Positions 53,372 to 62,597 are shown, numbered from the stretch's first letter. The stretch: 64,000 nt of DNA from JAFGPL01 sp046485045 (GCA_046485045.1 JAWOHT010000200.1:62001-126000); one strand, 5' to 3'. Program-made: numbers and translations. Notes: generated by a model from the sequence alone, not told the origin.

Positions 53372-53389
53372 TGTGAAATATCATAATCA

Positions 53390-53476
53390 GGTGAGGTGGG
53401 TGAGTGGCTTAAACCAGCAGTTTGCTAAACTGCCGTACTCGTAAGGGTACCGGGGGTTCGAATCCCCCCCTCACCG
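53390..53476 (+). tRNA. tRNA-Ser (anticodon GCT)
   Basis: This is a class II tRNA: acceptor GGTGAGG pairs with CCTCACC and the discriminator is G. The anticodon stem GCAGT/ACTGC encloses the loop TTGCTAA with anticodon GCT. The variable arm TACTCGTAAGGGTA and T arm GGGGGTTCGAATCCCCC are clear. The 3' end reads GCA, so CCA is not encoded. Confidence 0.97.
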
Positions 53477-53488
53477 CAATAAACTAAA

Positions 53489-53517
53489 AAAGCCCTGTAC
53501 AGGGCTTTGCTTTTTTT
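53489..53517 (+). terminator. Terminator after tRNA-Ser(GCT)
   Basis: The perfect palindrome AAAGCCCTGTACAGGGCTTT at 53489-53508 is followed by GC and seven T. It lies 12 bases after the tRNA. Confidence 0.85.
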
Positions 53518-54013
53518 ACCCCATTGATTTTTGCTGTGGCTTAAAAGCTATTCATTAACCGCTTGGTATGATTTTACATGAACCCATTTACAGTGTGGGT
53601 ATAAAAAAATCAGTTTGAAGTGTATTCATCTTCTGCTCAAGACTCACACTCCAAACTATACCTTTAAAGGCACGAATTATGTAACAAGATACTTAGGATT
53701 GGAAAATGATAATGAAAATATGAAGGGGGGGGTGCTGATAGACTGAAGAAATCGTGACAAAATTTAGAGTCGTATTAATGGAACCTGATATACAATTGGC
53801 ACGCGATGTACTGAGGCTAAACGCGCGCCAGATGGTAATGTCCAGAAGGAATACGGCAACCCGATACGCTTTACTCTATCTGTGTCTTGAGTTTGAGGCT
53901 GGGCGCAGCGAACCCTTGGCAGATTTTGCAACCAGCCTGTAACTTTAGTGTTATGTATTGGTGTATTTATAAAGGTTCTACAAAAAGCATTTTGGACAAA
54001 AGATTGTTCCAGA
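53518..54013. other. Left edge of the accessory island: repeat copy 1 and unassigned sequence
   Basis: About 500 bases without a confident gene. It holds repeat copy 1 at 53604-53657. A GC-richer patch at about 53780-53945 follows (33 of 60 bases G or C at 53881-53940, against 14 of 60 at 57001-57060 in the island). An open frame of 62 codons at 53754-53942 covers the patch but has no recognisable domain and a poor start. It may be a remnant of foreign DNA. Confidence 0.4.
53604..53657 (-). repeat. 54-base repeat, copy 1 (left boundary of the island)
   Basis: This is identical to 63146-63199 except one base (T for C at the centre). On the minus strand it forms a hairpin AGTTTGgAGTGT / ACACTtCAAACT around a 22-base loop and ends in a T run, so it looks like a terminator read leftward. 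Here it is also framed by GGTATA (53598-53603) and TATACC (53657-53662). It is in the same orientation as copy 2, so the two form direct repeats 9.5 kb apart. Confidence 0.9.
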
Positions 54014-54847
54014 TTAATCAAAGAGAGGTTTTACACCGTGAGTTACTGCATAATCGGTAATTTTTTCCGCATCAGAAATGTCTATATATTCAAAATCAGG
54101 AAAGTTCTTAATGTTATTCCATGTGAGGTGATTAACCTGCATATTTGTATCAGGTTCATATCCCATAACAAACTGTTTTGCCTTTGGCAAAGCCCTGTTT
54201 ATCTGAAGTAAACTTCCTATATCCGATTCTATATATCGAATAGGTTTTTCAAAATCAATTGACTGGGCAAATACTTCAATTTTGTTCTTTCCCAGCAAAT
54301 CAATTTTAATGGGAGTAAGTAAACCGGTAAAAATGGTAGAATCTATCTCTTGTTCAATATTAAAGAATTGTTCTGCTTTAGGATAAAATTGTTTCTTAAA
54401 CCGGTCTATTTGTCCATCCTTTTTTTCTACTGTTTCGAATGCCGATTCATCTATTAGTTTTACAAATAACTTCCTGAAAATATTTTCGGTAGCATCAATC
54501 TCAAGAAATTTCGGCTTACTAAAAGAAATAAGGTTGTTATTATACCTGCTCAAATATTCAATATATCGTTCACTAAAAATTTGACTGTATTTGTTTTCTG
54601 ATTTTAATTCCAATAATTCTTTCGAAAGAATATTTTCATTACCAGATACAGATTTTTCAATAAGCTTAAGGTAATCTAAGGCAGCTTTATAGGTCGTTTT
54701 ATCTATTAATTTTAGCAATACGGATAGTTTATGCTTAGAGTAATGAAAAAAGACCTTTTCACCAAATATCATAAGCATCCCAACAGACAAACGTTCATTT
54801 ATCCCGGGATTGATATTTAAAGATAATATACTATAAAAAGTTTTCAT
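54014..54847 (-). CDS. DUF3037-like protein paired with HipA-like kinase
   Basis: This protein of 277 residues opens with FYSILSLNINPGINERLSVG, which resembles the start of DUF3037 proteins (YSI...P...E..NVG...). Those are usually about 130 residues and are encoded next to HipA-like kinases, so this copy is long. The middle is helical and charged; the C-terminus (VMGYEPDTNMQVNHLTWNNI) looks globular. It starts three bases after the kinase stop, so the two are coupled. The role is unknown: partner, substrate or antitoxin-like control of the kinase are all possible. The family link is by eye. Confidence 0.55.
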   Translation of the reverse strand: MKTFYSILSLNINPGINERLSVGMLMIFGEKVFFHYSKHKLSVLLKLIDKTTYKAALDYLKLIEKSVSGNENILSKELLELKSENKYSQIFSERYIEYLSRYNNNLISFSKPKFLEIDATENIFRKLFVKLIDESAFETVEKKDGQIDRFKKQFYPKAEQFFNIEQEIDSTIFTGLLTPIKIDLLGKNKIEVFAQSIDFEKPIRYIESDIGSLLQINRALPKAKQFVMGYEPDTNMQVNHLTWNNIKNFPDFEYIDISDAEKITDYAVTHGVKPLFD

Positions 54848-54850
54848 TAT

Positions 54851-55663
54851 TTATGTTTGAATTTGAATGAGTTCAAGAAAGTAATTCAGACAGTCTTTGA
54901 CCCATTTTTCATTAAACAAATGTTCTTTTAACAATTTTTGATAATCTTTTATATTAATTTTCCAATTCTCTGGAATTAAGCCAAGAAAGTTATCAACATT
55001 TTTTTCACAATCAGATATACAAATATAACACTCATTTTGGATATTTGTTAAATATTCTCTGTTCAGTAATTCCTTCCGGGAGAATAGGCGTCTTGTTAAT
55101 TCTGTACTTATAAGCGATTCATCTTCAGTAATTAATGTTAATCCCTTATCTAGGTTTCCGGTGTTAAATATAGCTACATGGTCAATAGGTACGAACCTGT
55201 AATCATTTCCGGCATCAATTAAAAGGTTATAGTTTTTAAAATGCCTGTCTTCATTTGCAAGCCAGATATCAAATAGTGCAATCTTAAGATAATCAGTCTT
55301 TTTATGAAATTTCCTTCTTTCGGTTGAAGAAATTTCAGTATAAAACTCATCTATGTCAATAAGTCTTTTAAACCGGGAACCAAAGCATAAAGTATGAAAG
55401 AAAAAAGGTTGTAATCCGGCAATTCCTTCAACATGAGACGGGTTGACATTTACAAAACAAAATTCAGGTACTGCTAAATTCCATAATCTTGCGAAACTTC
55501 CTGCTAAAAACTCATGAAGGAGACTTTTAGCAGCCCCGCCAGGCCAACGATTATATTTGCAGACATAAAAATCAAAGTCATCGCACAATATAAGTATGGG
55601 TTGACTGCCATGAGTCTCAAATACTTTTTCCGGGCTTGATATGGAATTTACAGTTTTAAACAT
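54851..55663 (-). CDS. HipA-like Ser/Thr kinase
   Basis: This protein of 270 residues from the ATG at 55663 is a short HipA-type kinase: it has the kinase core but not the usual HipA N-terminal subdomain. The ATP lysine is probably Lys36 in YVCKYN. The catalytic loop is WLANEDRHFKNYNLLI, with Asp139 and Asn144, and the metal Asp161 is in FVPIDHVAIF. Full HipA kinases phosphorylate glutamyl-tRNA synthetase and are held by a HipB antitoxin. No HipB gene is adjacent here; instead a DUF3037-like gene follows by three bases. An in-frame TTG five codons upstream belongs to a gene relic. Confidence 0.75.
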   Translation of the reverse strand: MFKTVNSISSPEKVFETHGSQPILILCDDFDFYVCKYNRWPGGAAKSLLHEFLAGSFARLWNLAVPEFCFVNVNPSHVEGIAGLQPFFFHTLCFGSRFKRLIDIDEFYTEISSTERRKFHKKTDYLKIALFDIWLANEDRHFKNYNLLIDAGNDYRFVPIDHVAIFNTGNLDKGLTLITEDESLISTELTRRLFSRKELLNREYLTNIQNECYICISDCEKNVDNFLGLIPENWKINIKDYQKLLKEHLFNEKWVKDCLNYFLELIQIQT

Positions 55664-55745
55664 TATTATGGGCTTCAATCCATTCGCTCTTTTTGGGCTG
55701 TTTAACCTATCCTTCGACTAATGTATATAGTTCTTTTTCAGTCAT
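55655..55745 (-). pseudogene. Relic of an AlbA_2/Schlafen-type DNA-binding protein N-terminus
   Basis: Reading minus from an ATG at 55745, the frame gives MTEKELYTLVEG, a TAG stop at 55707-55709, then VKQPKKSEWIEAHNN and a stop at 55655. With the stop ignored this resembles the beginning of AlbA_2 domain proteins (ELxxLI..PKETEWxEFKHNN), with the FK lost. The relic ends inside the first codons of the HipA-like gene. The match is by eye over fewer than 30 residues. Confidence 0.4.
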
Positions 55746-55991
55746 ATATTAATTATATCTAATAACCATCAAATAACCATCAAATAAGAAATAGGCTATT
55801 AATCAATAAGATATTATATGTGATACGACAATACAATTTGTTTAATCAAATAAAATTATTCCAGAAAGGGATTTTTTATGCATCAAATATTACTTGTTCT
55901 TAATCCCTCTCATTATACGACCTAAGTAATTAATTATTTACTTCTATCAAAGAGTTAAAGACTTTATAAAAATGTGAATTAGTATCCATTA
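55746..55991. other. AT-rich intergenic region upstream of the HipA-like gene
   Basis: With the relic just to its left this fills the gap of about 330 bases between the HipA-like and TIR genes. It contains a tandem ATAACCATCAA (two copies from about 55759). A GGGATT/AATCCC dyad lies around 55866-55910. No complete gene or full promoter element was seen. Confidence 0.4.
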
Positions 55992-58739
55992 TTACTTTTT
56001 GTAAAAATTTTTCATATAAATTTCTCCTAATTCAGAATTAAATTCTTTTGATAAATAATCTCCCAAAGCTTTTTTAATTCTTGGTTCTTTCTTGAATTGA
56101 TTAAAAAATGTTTCTGATTTCTTGAATAAAAGCCATTGAAGGTTGAATGTACTATAATCAAATTCCAGAAAATCAAATTTTAATAACCATTCACAGTATG
56201 GAGAGAATGTAACATCTTTTGGAATTAGCGAGGTAATATATCTTCTATCCATATCAAGATAATACACTATTGAAATAAAGTTTAAATAGGTATAGTTCTT
56301 ATATGTGTCGCCAAAGGGATGATTCAGTGTTTCCGTTTCCTTTACTTCTTTTGAAATGCTTTGGTTGACAAATTTCTTTAGTATTTCTTTATCTTCAGTT
56401 GAAATTACTTTCCAAAAATATAATTCCCATAAAATCATTGAATCAATTCTATCTTTATTTATATAGTCTACAAAGAAATCGGAGATTGATTGTTGTTTCT
56501 TTTCAGACACAACCTTATATAGATAAATCAGATGGTGAAAGTCGGAACAAGAATTTTTGTTAGCCAGTTTTAACATTATTAATTCGGCCAACCTATCATT
56601 GATTCTGAACGAAGCTCTTTCGATTAATATTTCACTAATAGTTTTTGGTAAGCCTGTATTCCTTAAATACTCTTTAGTTATCCATAATTCAATTAATTCT
56701 TCGAGTTGATTAGAAGTGAATAAATCTTTATGTTCACTGATAAAGAAGCTAAGTTCATTCTGTGAGCCATACAATAGATTTGATGAGTTAAATTTCAAAA
56801 AATTTAAAAGGCTTATTAAAATGGAATCAGTTAGTTTGTTTTTTGACAAGACAACCTTTGACAGAAGAAACAAACAATTCCTAAAGATTTCTACTATCGT
56901 TTGTTTGACATAAAAGCCTTTAACATACTGGAAAAACTCTTCTTTTTGAATAAAATTTCCAAAGACAGTTTTTTTGTGGTTGTTTTGTAAAAAATTATTG
57001 AAGACATTAATAAATTCTGTTAAAGAATCTTGATTTACTGATATTCTGTCAATGTTATTGCTTATAAACGTGTTTTGCAGCTTCTTAGGGTTAATAAAGA
57101 GAACTGCATTCAGTAAATGAAAACTATTAAATTCTTTAAATCGTCCATCATATTTTTCAATTGTCTGGCTAATTAGTAATGCTTCAAATATCCTGGTTAT
57201 GATATTTGTAACATTACCATATTTATTGCCTATTAAATAATTCCATTCATAATAGCCAAATAATAATGCCATTTGAACGTGTAATTGCTGAACATAATTA
57301 GGCCCCGTTCTGCTGCCTTCTCTGCTATAAATATCCCTAAGTTTAATTATCTGAGCATAAATATCATCGATTTTATAGCGAATCTTAGAGATAAATTTTT
57401 CCTCCTTGATTTCTATAACTACACGATGTACATCTGAATCAACCTTGTCTTTTATATCATAAATAATTTGATCCAAGTCAATTTCCCTTATATAATCCAG
57501 AATTTTTTCCTTATCATTTAAAGAGTAATTACCTTTGATGTCATAATAAAGGTATTTCAGATTATAACTGGCAATAAAATATTGTATTGGATTTTCGCCG
57601 CTATTTTCCTTCAAATGCTTAAATATCAAATAAGCATCCTTATAGTTATTGGAACCTAGATTATAGGCTATGTAACCAGATTTAAGGCTATAGTCTTCTT
57701 CATTACCTAATATTGATTCCAGTAATTCATATGCATGAACAAACTTCAAATCATGGTAAAGACATTGAATACATTGACAATTTTTAGGATGAAACTCTTT
57801 TTGAATTTGGAATCTTGCTGAATTATCTTCCAGATGAGGAAAAGGATAGTTTAAATCATACCCACCCAGACCACCAGCTAATTTTAACTGAGCTTTGTTA
57901 ACATCCTTATATGCTTCAATATGAAAAACTAAGTTTTGATTTAACCTTTTTATTATGTATTCAATTTTTTCAATATGGTTACCTGCTAATAACGCCTTTG
58001 TTAATGACAGGCTTAGTTCTTCTGAAATTTCAATCTTGTTGTCAGCTATCTTTATATTGTCAAAAAACCAATATAACTCCGGGTTTAATGTATATAATAC
58101 AAAATCTTCATAATGGAAGGCAGTTTCTTTACCACTGTGAAAAGGTTGAAAGTTAGAAAGCGTATTAGGAGGAATAAAGTTTAAACCTTCAAATTTTGTA
58201 AGTAAATTGTATAGTTGCTCTAAAATATGTTTATTGTCCTTTATGTCTTTATTTAATATGTTTTTTGTTTCAACATCATAAGTTAGGCTATCTTCCTTTG
58301 TTATTATATCATTTACTTCTTTAGCAAATTCTGTAAGAATTCTTTCTTTGTTATCTCCTTTAAAAGAATTTAATGCTTTACCTTCATAAGGTCTTGCAAG
58401 TAATTTGGATACCGGTAAAACAATTTGCCAATTACAAGTCTTTACTATAAATGGGAAAATTGGAATACCTGCTTCTTCTCTTCTTTTAAGAAGCCGAGGT
58501 ATTTCTTCCATTCTAATAAAGTCTGAATTTAAAAAGTTTGTTGAAACGATAAGAATTGCAGCATCTGCCTCGTTAATTGCCTTAATAATTTCTGGGTTAA
58601 TATCATCACCACATTTTAATTCGGAATCAGACCAAGCTTTTAAAGTATTTGAATACTTTTCAAAAATACTAAGATGTTCTTCAACTTTCTTTTTTTCATT
58701 TTTGTCTTTATGGCTATAACTTATGAATATTCTTTTCAT
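55992..58739 (-). CDS. TIR-domain protein with long helical C-terminus (putative defence effector)
   Basis: This protein of 915 residues has a TIR domain at about 1-145: RIFISYSHKD, AWSDSELKCGDDINPEI, then STNFLNSDFIRMEE. Glu78 sits where TIR NADases have the catalytic glutamate (S-x-W-C-x-x-E pattern, here SDFIRME). Bacterial TIR enzymes cleave NAD+ or make cyclic ADP-ribose signals after phage sensing. The remaining ~770 residues are mostly helical and unassigned. They include a Cys cluster CQCIQC (Cys321, 323, 326), which recalls SIR2/TIR-associated modules, and a TPR-like stretch (AYNLGSNNYKDAYLIFKHLK). It starts seven bases after the type IIG RM stop in the same operon. The gene is very AT-rich, unlike the genome around it. 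Confidence 0.8.
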   Translation of the reverse strand: MKRIFISYSHKDKNEKKKVEEHLSIFEKYSNTLKAWSDSELKCGDDINPEIIKAINEADAAILIVSTNFLNSDFIRMEEIPRLLKRREEAGIPIFPFIVKTCNWQIVLPVSKLLARPYEGKALNSFKGDNKERILTEFAKEVNDIITKEDSLTYDVETKNILNKDIKDNKHILEQLYNLLTKFEGLNFIPPNTLSNFQPFHSGKETAFHYEDFVLYTLNPELYWFFDNIKIADNKIEISEELSLSLTKALLAGNHIEKIEYIIKRLNQNLVFHIEAYKDVNKAQLKLAGGLGGYDLNYPFPHLEDNSARFQIQKEFHPKNCQCIQCLYHDLKFVHAYELLESILGNEEDYSLKSGYIAYNLGSNNYKDAYLIFKHLKENSGENPIQYFIASYNLKYLYYDIKGNYSLNDKEKILDYIREIDLDQIIYDIKDKVDSDVHRVVIEIKEEKFISKIRYKIDDIYAQIIKLRDIYSREGSRTGPNYVQQLHVQMALLFGYYEWNYLIGNKYGNVTNIITRIFEALLISQTIEKYDGRFKEFNSFHLLNAVLFINPKKLQNTFISNNIDRISVNQDSLTEFINVFNNFLQNNHKKTVFGNFIQKEEFFQYVKGFYVKQTIVEIFRNCLFLLSKVVLSKNKLTDSILISLLNFLKFNSSNLLYGSQNELSFFISEHKDLFTSNQLEELIELWITKEYLRNTGLPKTISEILIERASFRINDRLAELIMLKLANKNSCSDFHHLIYLYKVVSEKKQQSISDFFVDYINKDRIDSMILWELYFWKVISTEDKEILKKFVNQSISKEVKETETLNHPFGDTYKNYTYLNFISIVYYLDMDRRYITSLIPKDVTFSPYCEWLLKFDFLEFDYSTFNLQWLLFKKSETFFNQFKKEPRIKKALGDYLSKEFNSELGEIYMKNFYKK

Positions 58740-58746
58740 GATAAAG

Positions 58747-61700
58747 TTAACTTAGTTCAATCAATTTTATTTCTTCTTCAGTCAATCCATATAATTCATA
58801 TATAAGGTGGTCTATTTCCACTTCAAGTTGGGAGGTATCCACTTTGTTATCTTGTTTTTTTAATTCCATAATTTGCCTAACTAATGAAATAATTTTTTCC
58901 TTTAAATCAGAACTTGCTAATGCAATAGGAAAATCTTTAAAATACAAATAGCTTGGTTCGAAGAAATCACCTCTTAGTTTTGGTAAAATCATTTTGAATA
59001 GATAAAAAGTTATCTTACTATTAAGTACTCCCAGAAGATATAAGTCAGAACAACTAATTATAAAACACTTTTGATTTGTATATACTTTGCTTTCATCAAA
59101 TGTAAACTCCGGTTGCTTACAGATATTTGGATATATTATTTTTGGTTTTTCAAATTCATCATAATAATCGCAAGCTCGTAGCTCCCACCAATATTGACCT
59201 TTGTCATATCTTGCCTTGGATTTTTTTTCAAATTGCAAAAGATAGTTACAAATTGCAGGGTATTCATTATTAACTTTCAGCCAAGCGCTTTTTTCATCTA
59301 GATATCCAAATAAGCTTTTCGTTTGGCCAGATTTAAATAATATAAGGTATTTATCAACGGTAGGTTGTTTATATCTTTTTACATCTCTCCCTGCCAGAAA
59401 TGGTTTAATAATTTCATCTGAATTTGAATCTTCCTTAATTAATCTGGTTCTAGTATCAGCATTAATAACAAAGGCTTCGTTAAGACCTGTTTTTAAACCG
59501 TAAAATATTTTGCCATCTACATATTCATCAAGTGGAATACCAGAATTGCGAAGTTTAGAAAGTAATTTATGGACCTTAGGGTCATTCAGTGACCAACCAC
59601 TTTCTTGCAAACCAGACTTATTAATGAGTACTTTCGTTTCATCTATATAAGCAGTTATGCCAGTAGGATAATTTAAGGTTTCAATATTTGAAGCATAGAA
59701 GGAATTATCAGCTACTATGTTTGAAAAGCTAATAATACAAGGATACGTTGTTGCTTCTTCAAATACAGGCAAATCACCAAAATCTATAATGAACTTAATA
59801 TTTTGTTTAATAACATTATTTCTCAAATTTTTGCCATATCCAGCACGCATCCATTTATTCGGGACAATAAATGTGAAATTTCCACTTTCTACAAGCACTC
59901 TAGTCCCCAAATCTATAAAGTAGACATATATATCGGCTGTACCGGCATGGCTTGGATAATTAGCCTGAAAATATGTTTTAAATTCTCCTAATTCTTCTTG
60001 TCTTATATAGGGCGGGTTTCCTATTACAACGTCAAACCCCAAGAAATTTCCTTCATCGTCTAATACCTCCGGGAACTCAAAGCGCCATTCAAAAGCATTG
60101 CGGTAAAGAATGTTGTTTTGAATATCGGTTATTTCCAGTTCCAGTTTTGACAGTTCTGAGGTTAACTTTTCAACCTTTTTATTAAACTCCTGTTTTTGTT
60201 CGGGGTTTTGCTCAAACATCAGGGTTTGATTGGTAAGCGACCATAATTCGCCTTTTGTCTTATTTAAACGGATATACTTCGGGTCGTTTTTATGAATTTC
60301 GGCCCTGAAATCGTTTTTAATCTGGTCTATTAACACTTCAAGACTACGTTTGTCATCTTTATTTGTAGCATTCTTGTAATCCAAAACGCATTTGCGATAG
60401 GTATTTATGTTGTATTTAATGGTTTTTAGCGCTTTGCTCAGGTCCGCATCCAACGGAAACCGGCTTATAATGGAGTTTCCACATTTAATGTTAATATCAA
60501 TATTCGGAAGGGTTTCGAGTGTTGCATAACCGCTATCTTTTGTATAATAGGCGTTTTTCAATAGTTCAATCCACAACCGCAAACGGCAAATATTTACAGA
60601 GTTGGGGTTGATATCCACTCCAAAGAGGCAATCTTCGATAATTGTTTCTTTTTCGTGGAATAAGGCTTCCTGTAACTCCTGAAGGTAATCAACAGGTTTG
60701 CCTTTCTCATTAAGCCGGTACTCGAAAATATCCTCTGATTCTTTATCGGTAATAATCAGTTCGTCATTGGAAACTTCAACTTTATAATTTTTGATTCGGC
60801 TGCCATTGCGATAGCTTAGTATATCAAGTTCGGATTTTACTGTGATAATTTCGTTTAAAGCCGATACAAGAAAGTGCCCCGAACCCACCGCCGGATCGCA
60901 AATTTTGAGCTTGTTTATTATACTGTTGGCTTCTGCCCGGTTTTCAATTTTATCTTTTAACTGTTCTATTGTTTCGCAGTCCCAGCCTTTTGCTTCTTTA
61001 AATTTCTGTAATATTGCCCTGCTTATTGTTTCACGGCACATGTACATGGTAATAAAGCCGGGTGTGTAGAATGAGCCGTCTTTGTAGCCATTTATCTTTT
61101 CAAATATTAACCCTAAAACAGAAGCATTGATAAGTGATTTGTTTTCTTCCTGAATTTCTTCGGCCCCTTCGCTCGAAAAGTCGTAGGCTTCGAGAAAATC
61201 GAAGAAATATTTTAAGGTGGAAAGCTCACCAGAAATCTTTTTACCATTGTTTCGCAATACTGTTTGTGAATAAACAGGTAATTTGAAACGGTCTTTAAGG
61301 TTACTTATCAGGATAGTATTGTCTTCGAGACTACCTTGTTTAAACTCGAACAAGGAACTATTCAGGTAAGGTATGTTCTTGAACTTTTCTTTGATATAAT
61401 CATTTCGCTCATTCTCTCTCTTTGCCAGAACCTCGAAAAATAATTCGTTTAGTTCGTCGTAATCGCCAATGAACCGTGAGTCTAAAAACTTATAGTCTTT
61501 GTTTCCCTGATGGTACTTTACAAGTTGTGCTTCGAGCAATTTTAAGAACAAAATTCTATTAACCCATGTAATAACCAACTCAAGCGCAACATTAAAAAGC
61601 ATGTCTTGTTTGGTTTCGCCGTATCGTTCTTTATTATCAACTTTATGAAGTTTCTCGTTGGTTTCGAGCGTGGCTATTGCATTTTCAATTAAAGAACCGT

Positions 61701-62532
61701 TGTCGGGGATGGCTTTTCGTTTTATTGTTTTCTTGCTTCCCTTTTTTGTTTCTTCCAATCCGATAATATGGAGCAGTTCGTTATAGAACTTTTTATCCAA
61801 TGAATTACTGTCGTTGGCAAAAGCTTCTTTAATCAGCGTTACGCCTGAAAATATTTTATAAAGGGCAGTCAGCTTCTTTTCAGCTTCGGTATTTTCTGAA
61901 TCGAGTCCTTTTTGATAATTGCGTAAATCGAAGTAAGTAGCTGTAATTTCTTTATCGCATTCATCAATAAAGGGCCTGGCAATTTCATTATAAAACAGGG
62001 GAGTGTTTCCACTTGTCTTTTGCCCGGCCTTCCATTTACCGTATTCCTTATTCAAGGTTGATTTGAAGAAAAGCCTTTCAAATGAATGTGCATCGAAGAT
62101 GAACCATTCGTAAAGATTGGTTATGACAATATGCTTTATTTCGTTATTGTTTTCATCTATGCGTTCCCTTAAATAATACAGGATTGCTTCGTGCATTGCC
62201 TTTTTGTTAATGTCGGTCTGGGTTATCATGTCCCCGACATTTGATGGTTTTTTAGTTTCGATAATTACGCCAAGCTTGCTTTTATCAGTATTATCAAGGT
62301 AAATACCAAGGTCGGTTTTCCCTTTGGTGTTTATTTCGTAGTTAGCATAGAAAGTATTCTTGAGGAAGTCACGTAAAGGATATTTCAGGTGTTCTTCGCT
62401 TTCTTCTTCATTTATCTTTTTTAAAAGGGTTTGAAGTTCTGCTTTAAACTTATTGAAATCGCTTCTTGAAACTTTTTCCTTTCGAAAGGCTTTGTTTAAT
62501 GTTTGTAAAGGAGTGTAGGTAATTAGCTTCAT
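58747..62532 (-). CDS. Type IIG restriction-modification enzyme (Eco57I-like)
   Basis: This single-chain restriction and N6-adenine methylation enzyme has 1261 residues. The N-terminus has a PD-(D/E)xK nuclease site: Asp74 in KTDLGIYLD and Glu92-Thr-Lys94 in GVIIETKKP. A helical linker leads to the methyltransferase with motif I DPAVGSGHFLV (Asp546) and motif IV NPPYIRQEE (Asn839 to Tyr842). The C-terminal third is the TaqI-like target recognition region (GLKTGLNEAFVIN, PFLAGRDVKRY). It cuts DNA lacking its own methyl mark. The 5' two thirds are clearly GC-richer than the recognition part after about position 60000, suggesting exchange of the specificity region. It lies between an XRE regulator (65 bases upstream) and the TIR gene. 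Confidence 0.9.
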   Translation of the reverse strand: MKLITYTPLQTLNKAFRKEKVSRSDFNKFKAELQTLLKKINEEESEEHLKYPLRDFLKNTFYANYEINTKGKTDLGIYLDNTDKSKLGVIIETKKPSNVGDMITQTDINKKAMHEAILYYLRERIDENNNEIKHIVITNLYEWFIFDAHSFERLFFKSTLNKEYGKWKAGQKTSGNTPLFYNEIARPFIDECDKEITATYFDLRNYQKGLDSENTEAEKKLTALYKIFSGVTLIKEAFANDSNSLDKKFYNELLHIIGLEETKKGSKKTIKRKAIPDNGSLIENAIATLETNEKLHKVDNKERYGETKQDMLFNVALELVITWVNRILFLKLLEAQLVKYHQGNKDYKFLDSRFIGDYDELNELFFEVLAKRENERNDYIKEKFKNIPYLNSSLFEFKQGSLEDNTILISNLKDRFKLPVYSQTVLRNNGKKISGELSTLKYFFDFLEAYDFSSEGAEEIQEENKSLINASVLGLIFEKINGYKDGSFYTPGFITMYMCRETISRAILQKFKEAKGWDCETIEQLKDKIENRAEANSIINKLKICDPAVGSGHFLVSALNEIITVKSELDILSYRNGSRIKNYKVEVSNDELIITDKESEDIFEYRLNEKGKPVDYLQELQEALFHEKETIIEDCLFGVDINPNSVNICRLRLWIELLKNAYYTKDSGYATLETLPNIDINIKCGNSIISRFPLDADLSKALKTIKYNINTYRKCVLDYKNATNKDDKRSLEVLIDQIKNDFRAEIHKNDPKYIRLNKTKGELWSLTNQTLMFEQNPEQKQEFNKKVEKLTSELSKLELEITDIQNNILYRNAFEWRFEFPEVLDDEGNFLGFDVVIGNPPYIRQEELGEFKTYFQANYPSHAGTADIYVYFIDLGTRVLVESGNFTFIVPNKWMRAGYGKNLRNNVIKQNIKFIIDFGDLPVFEEATTYPCIISFSNIVADNSFYASNIETLNYPTGITAYIDETKVLINKSGLQESGWSLNDPKVHKLLSKLRNSGIPLDEYVDGKIFYGLKTGLNEAFVINADTRTRLIKEDSNSDEIIKPFLAGRDVKRYKQPTVDKYLILFKSGQTKSLFGYLDEKSAWLKVNNEYPAICNYLLQFEKKSKARYDKGQYWWELRACDYYDEFEKPKIIYPNICKQPEFTFDESKVYTNQKCFIISCSDLYLLGVLNSKITFYLFKMILPKLRGDFFEPSYLYFKDFPIALASSDLKEKIISLVRQIMELKKQDNKVDTSQLEVEIDHLIYELYGLTEEEIKLIELS

Positions 62533-62597
62533 TTATTTATTTGGTTATAGGTCAGTTTTAAGAATTTATAATTTTAATTCCGACCATACTTAAATTA

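Noticed and set aside
53754..53942. 62-residue frame with a faint likeness to the start of TrmL-type methyltransferases (VVLMEPDIQ)
   Set aside because: The likeness is limited to a few residues, the rest does not align and the start context is poor. Kept only as an unassigned GC-rich patch.
54014..55663. Classical HipBA toxin-antitoxin
   Set aside because: There is no HTH antitoxin next to the kinase and the kinase lacks the HipA N-terminal subdomain.
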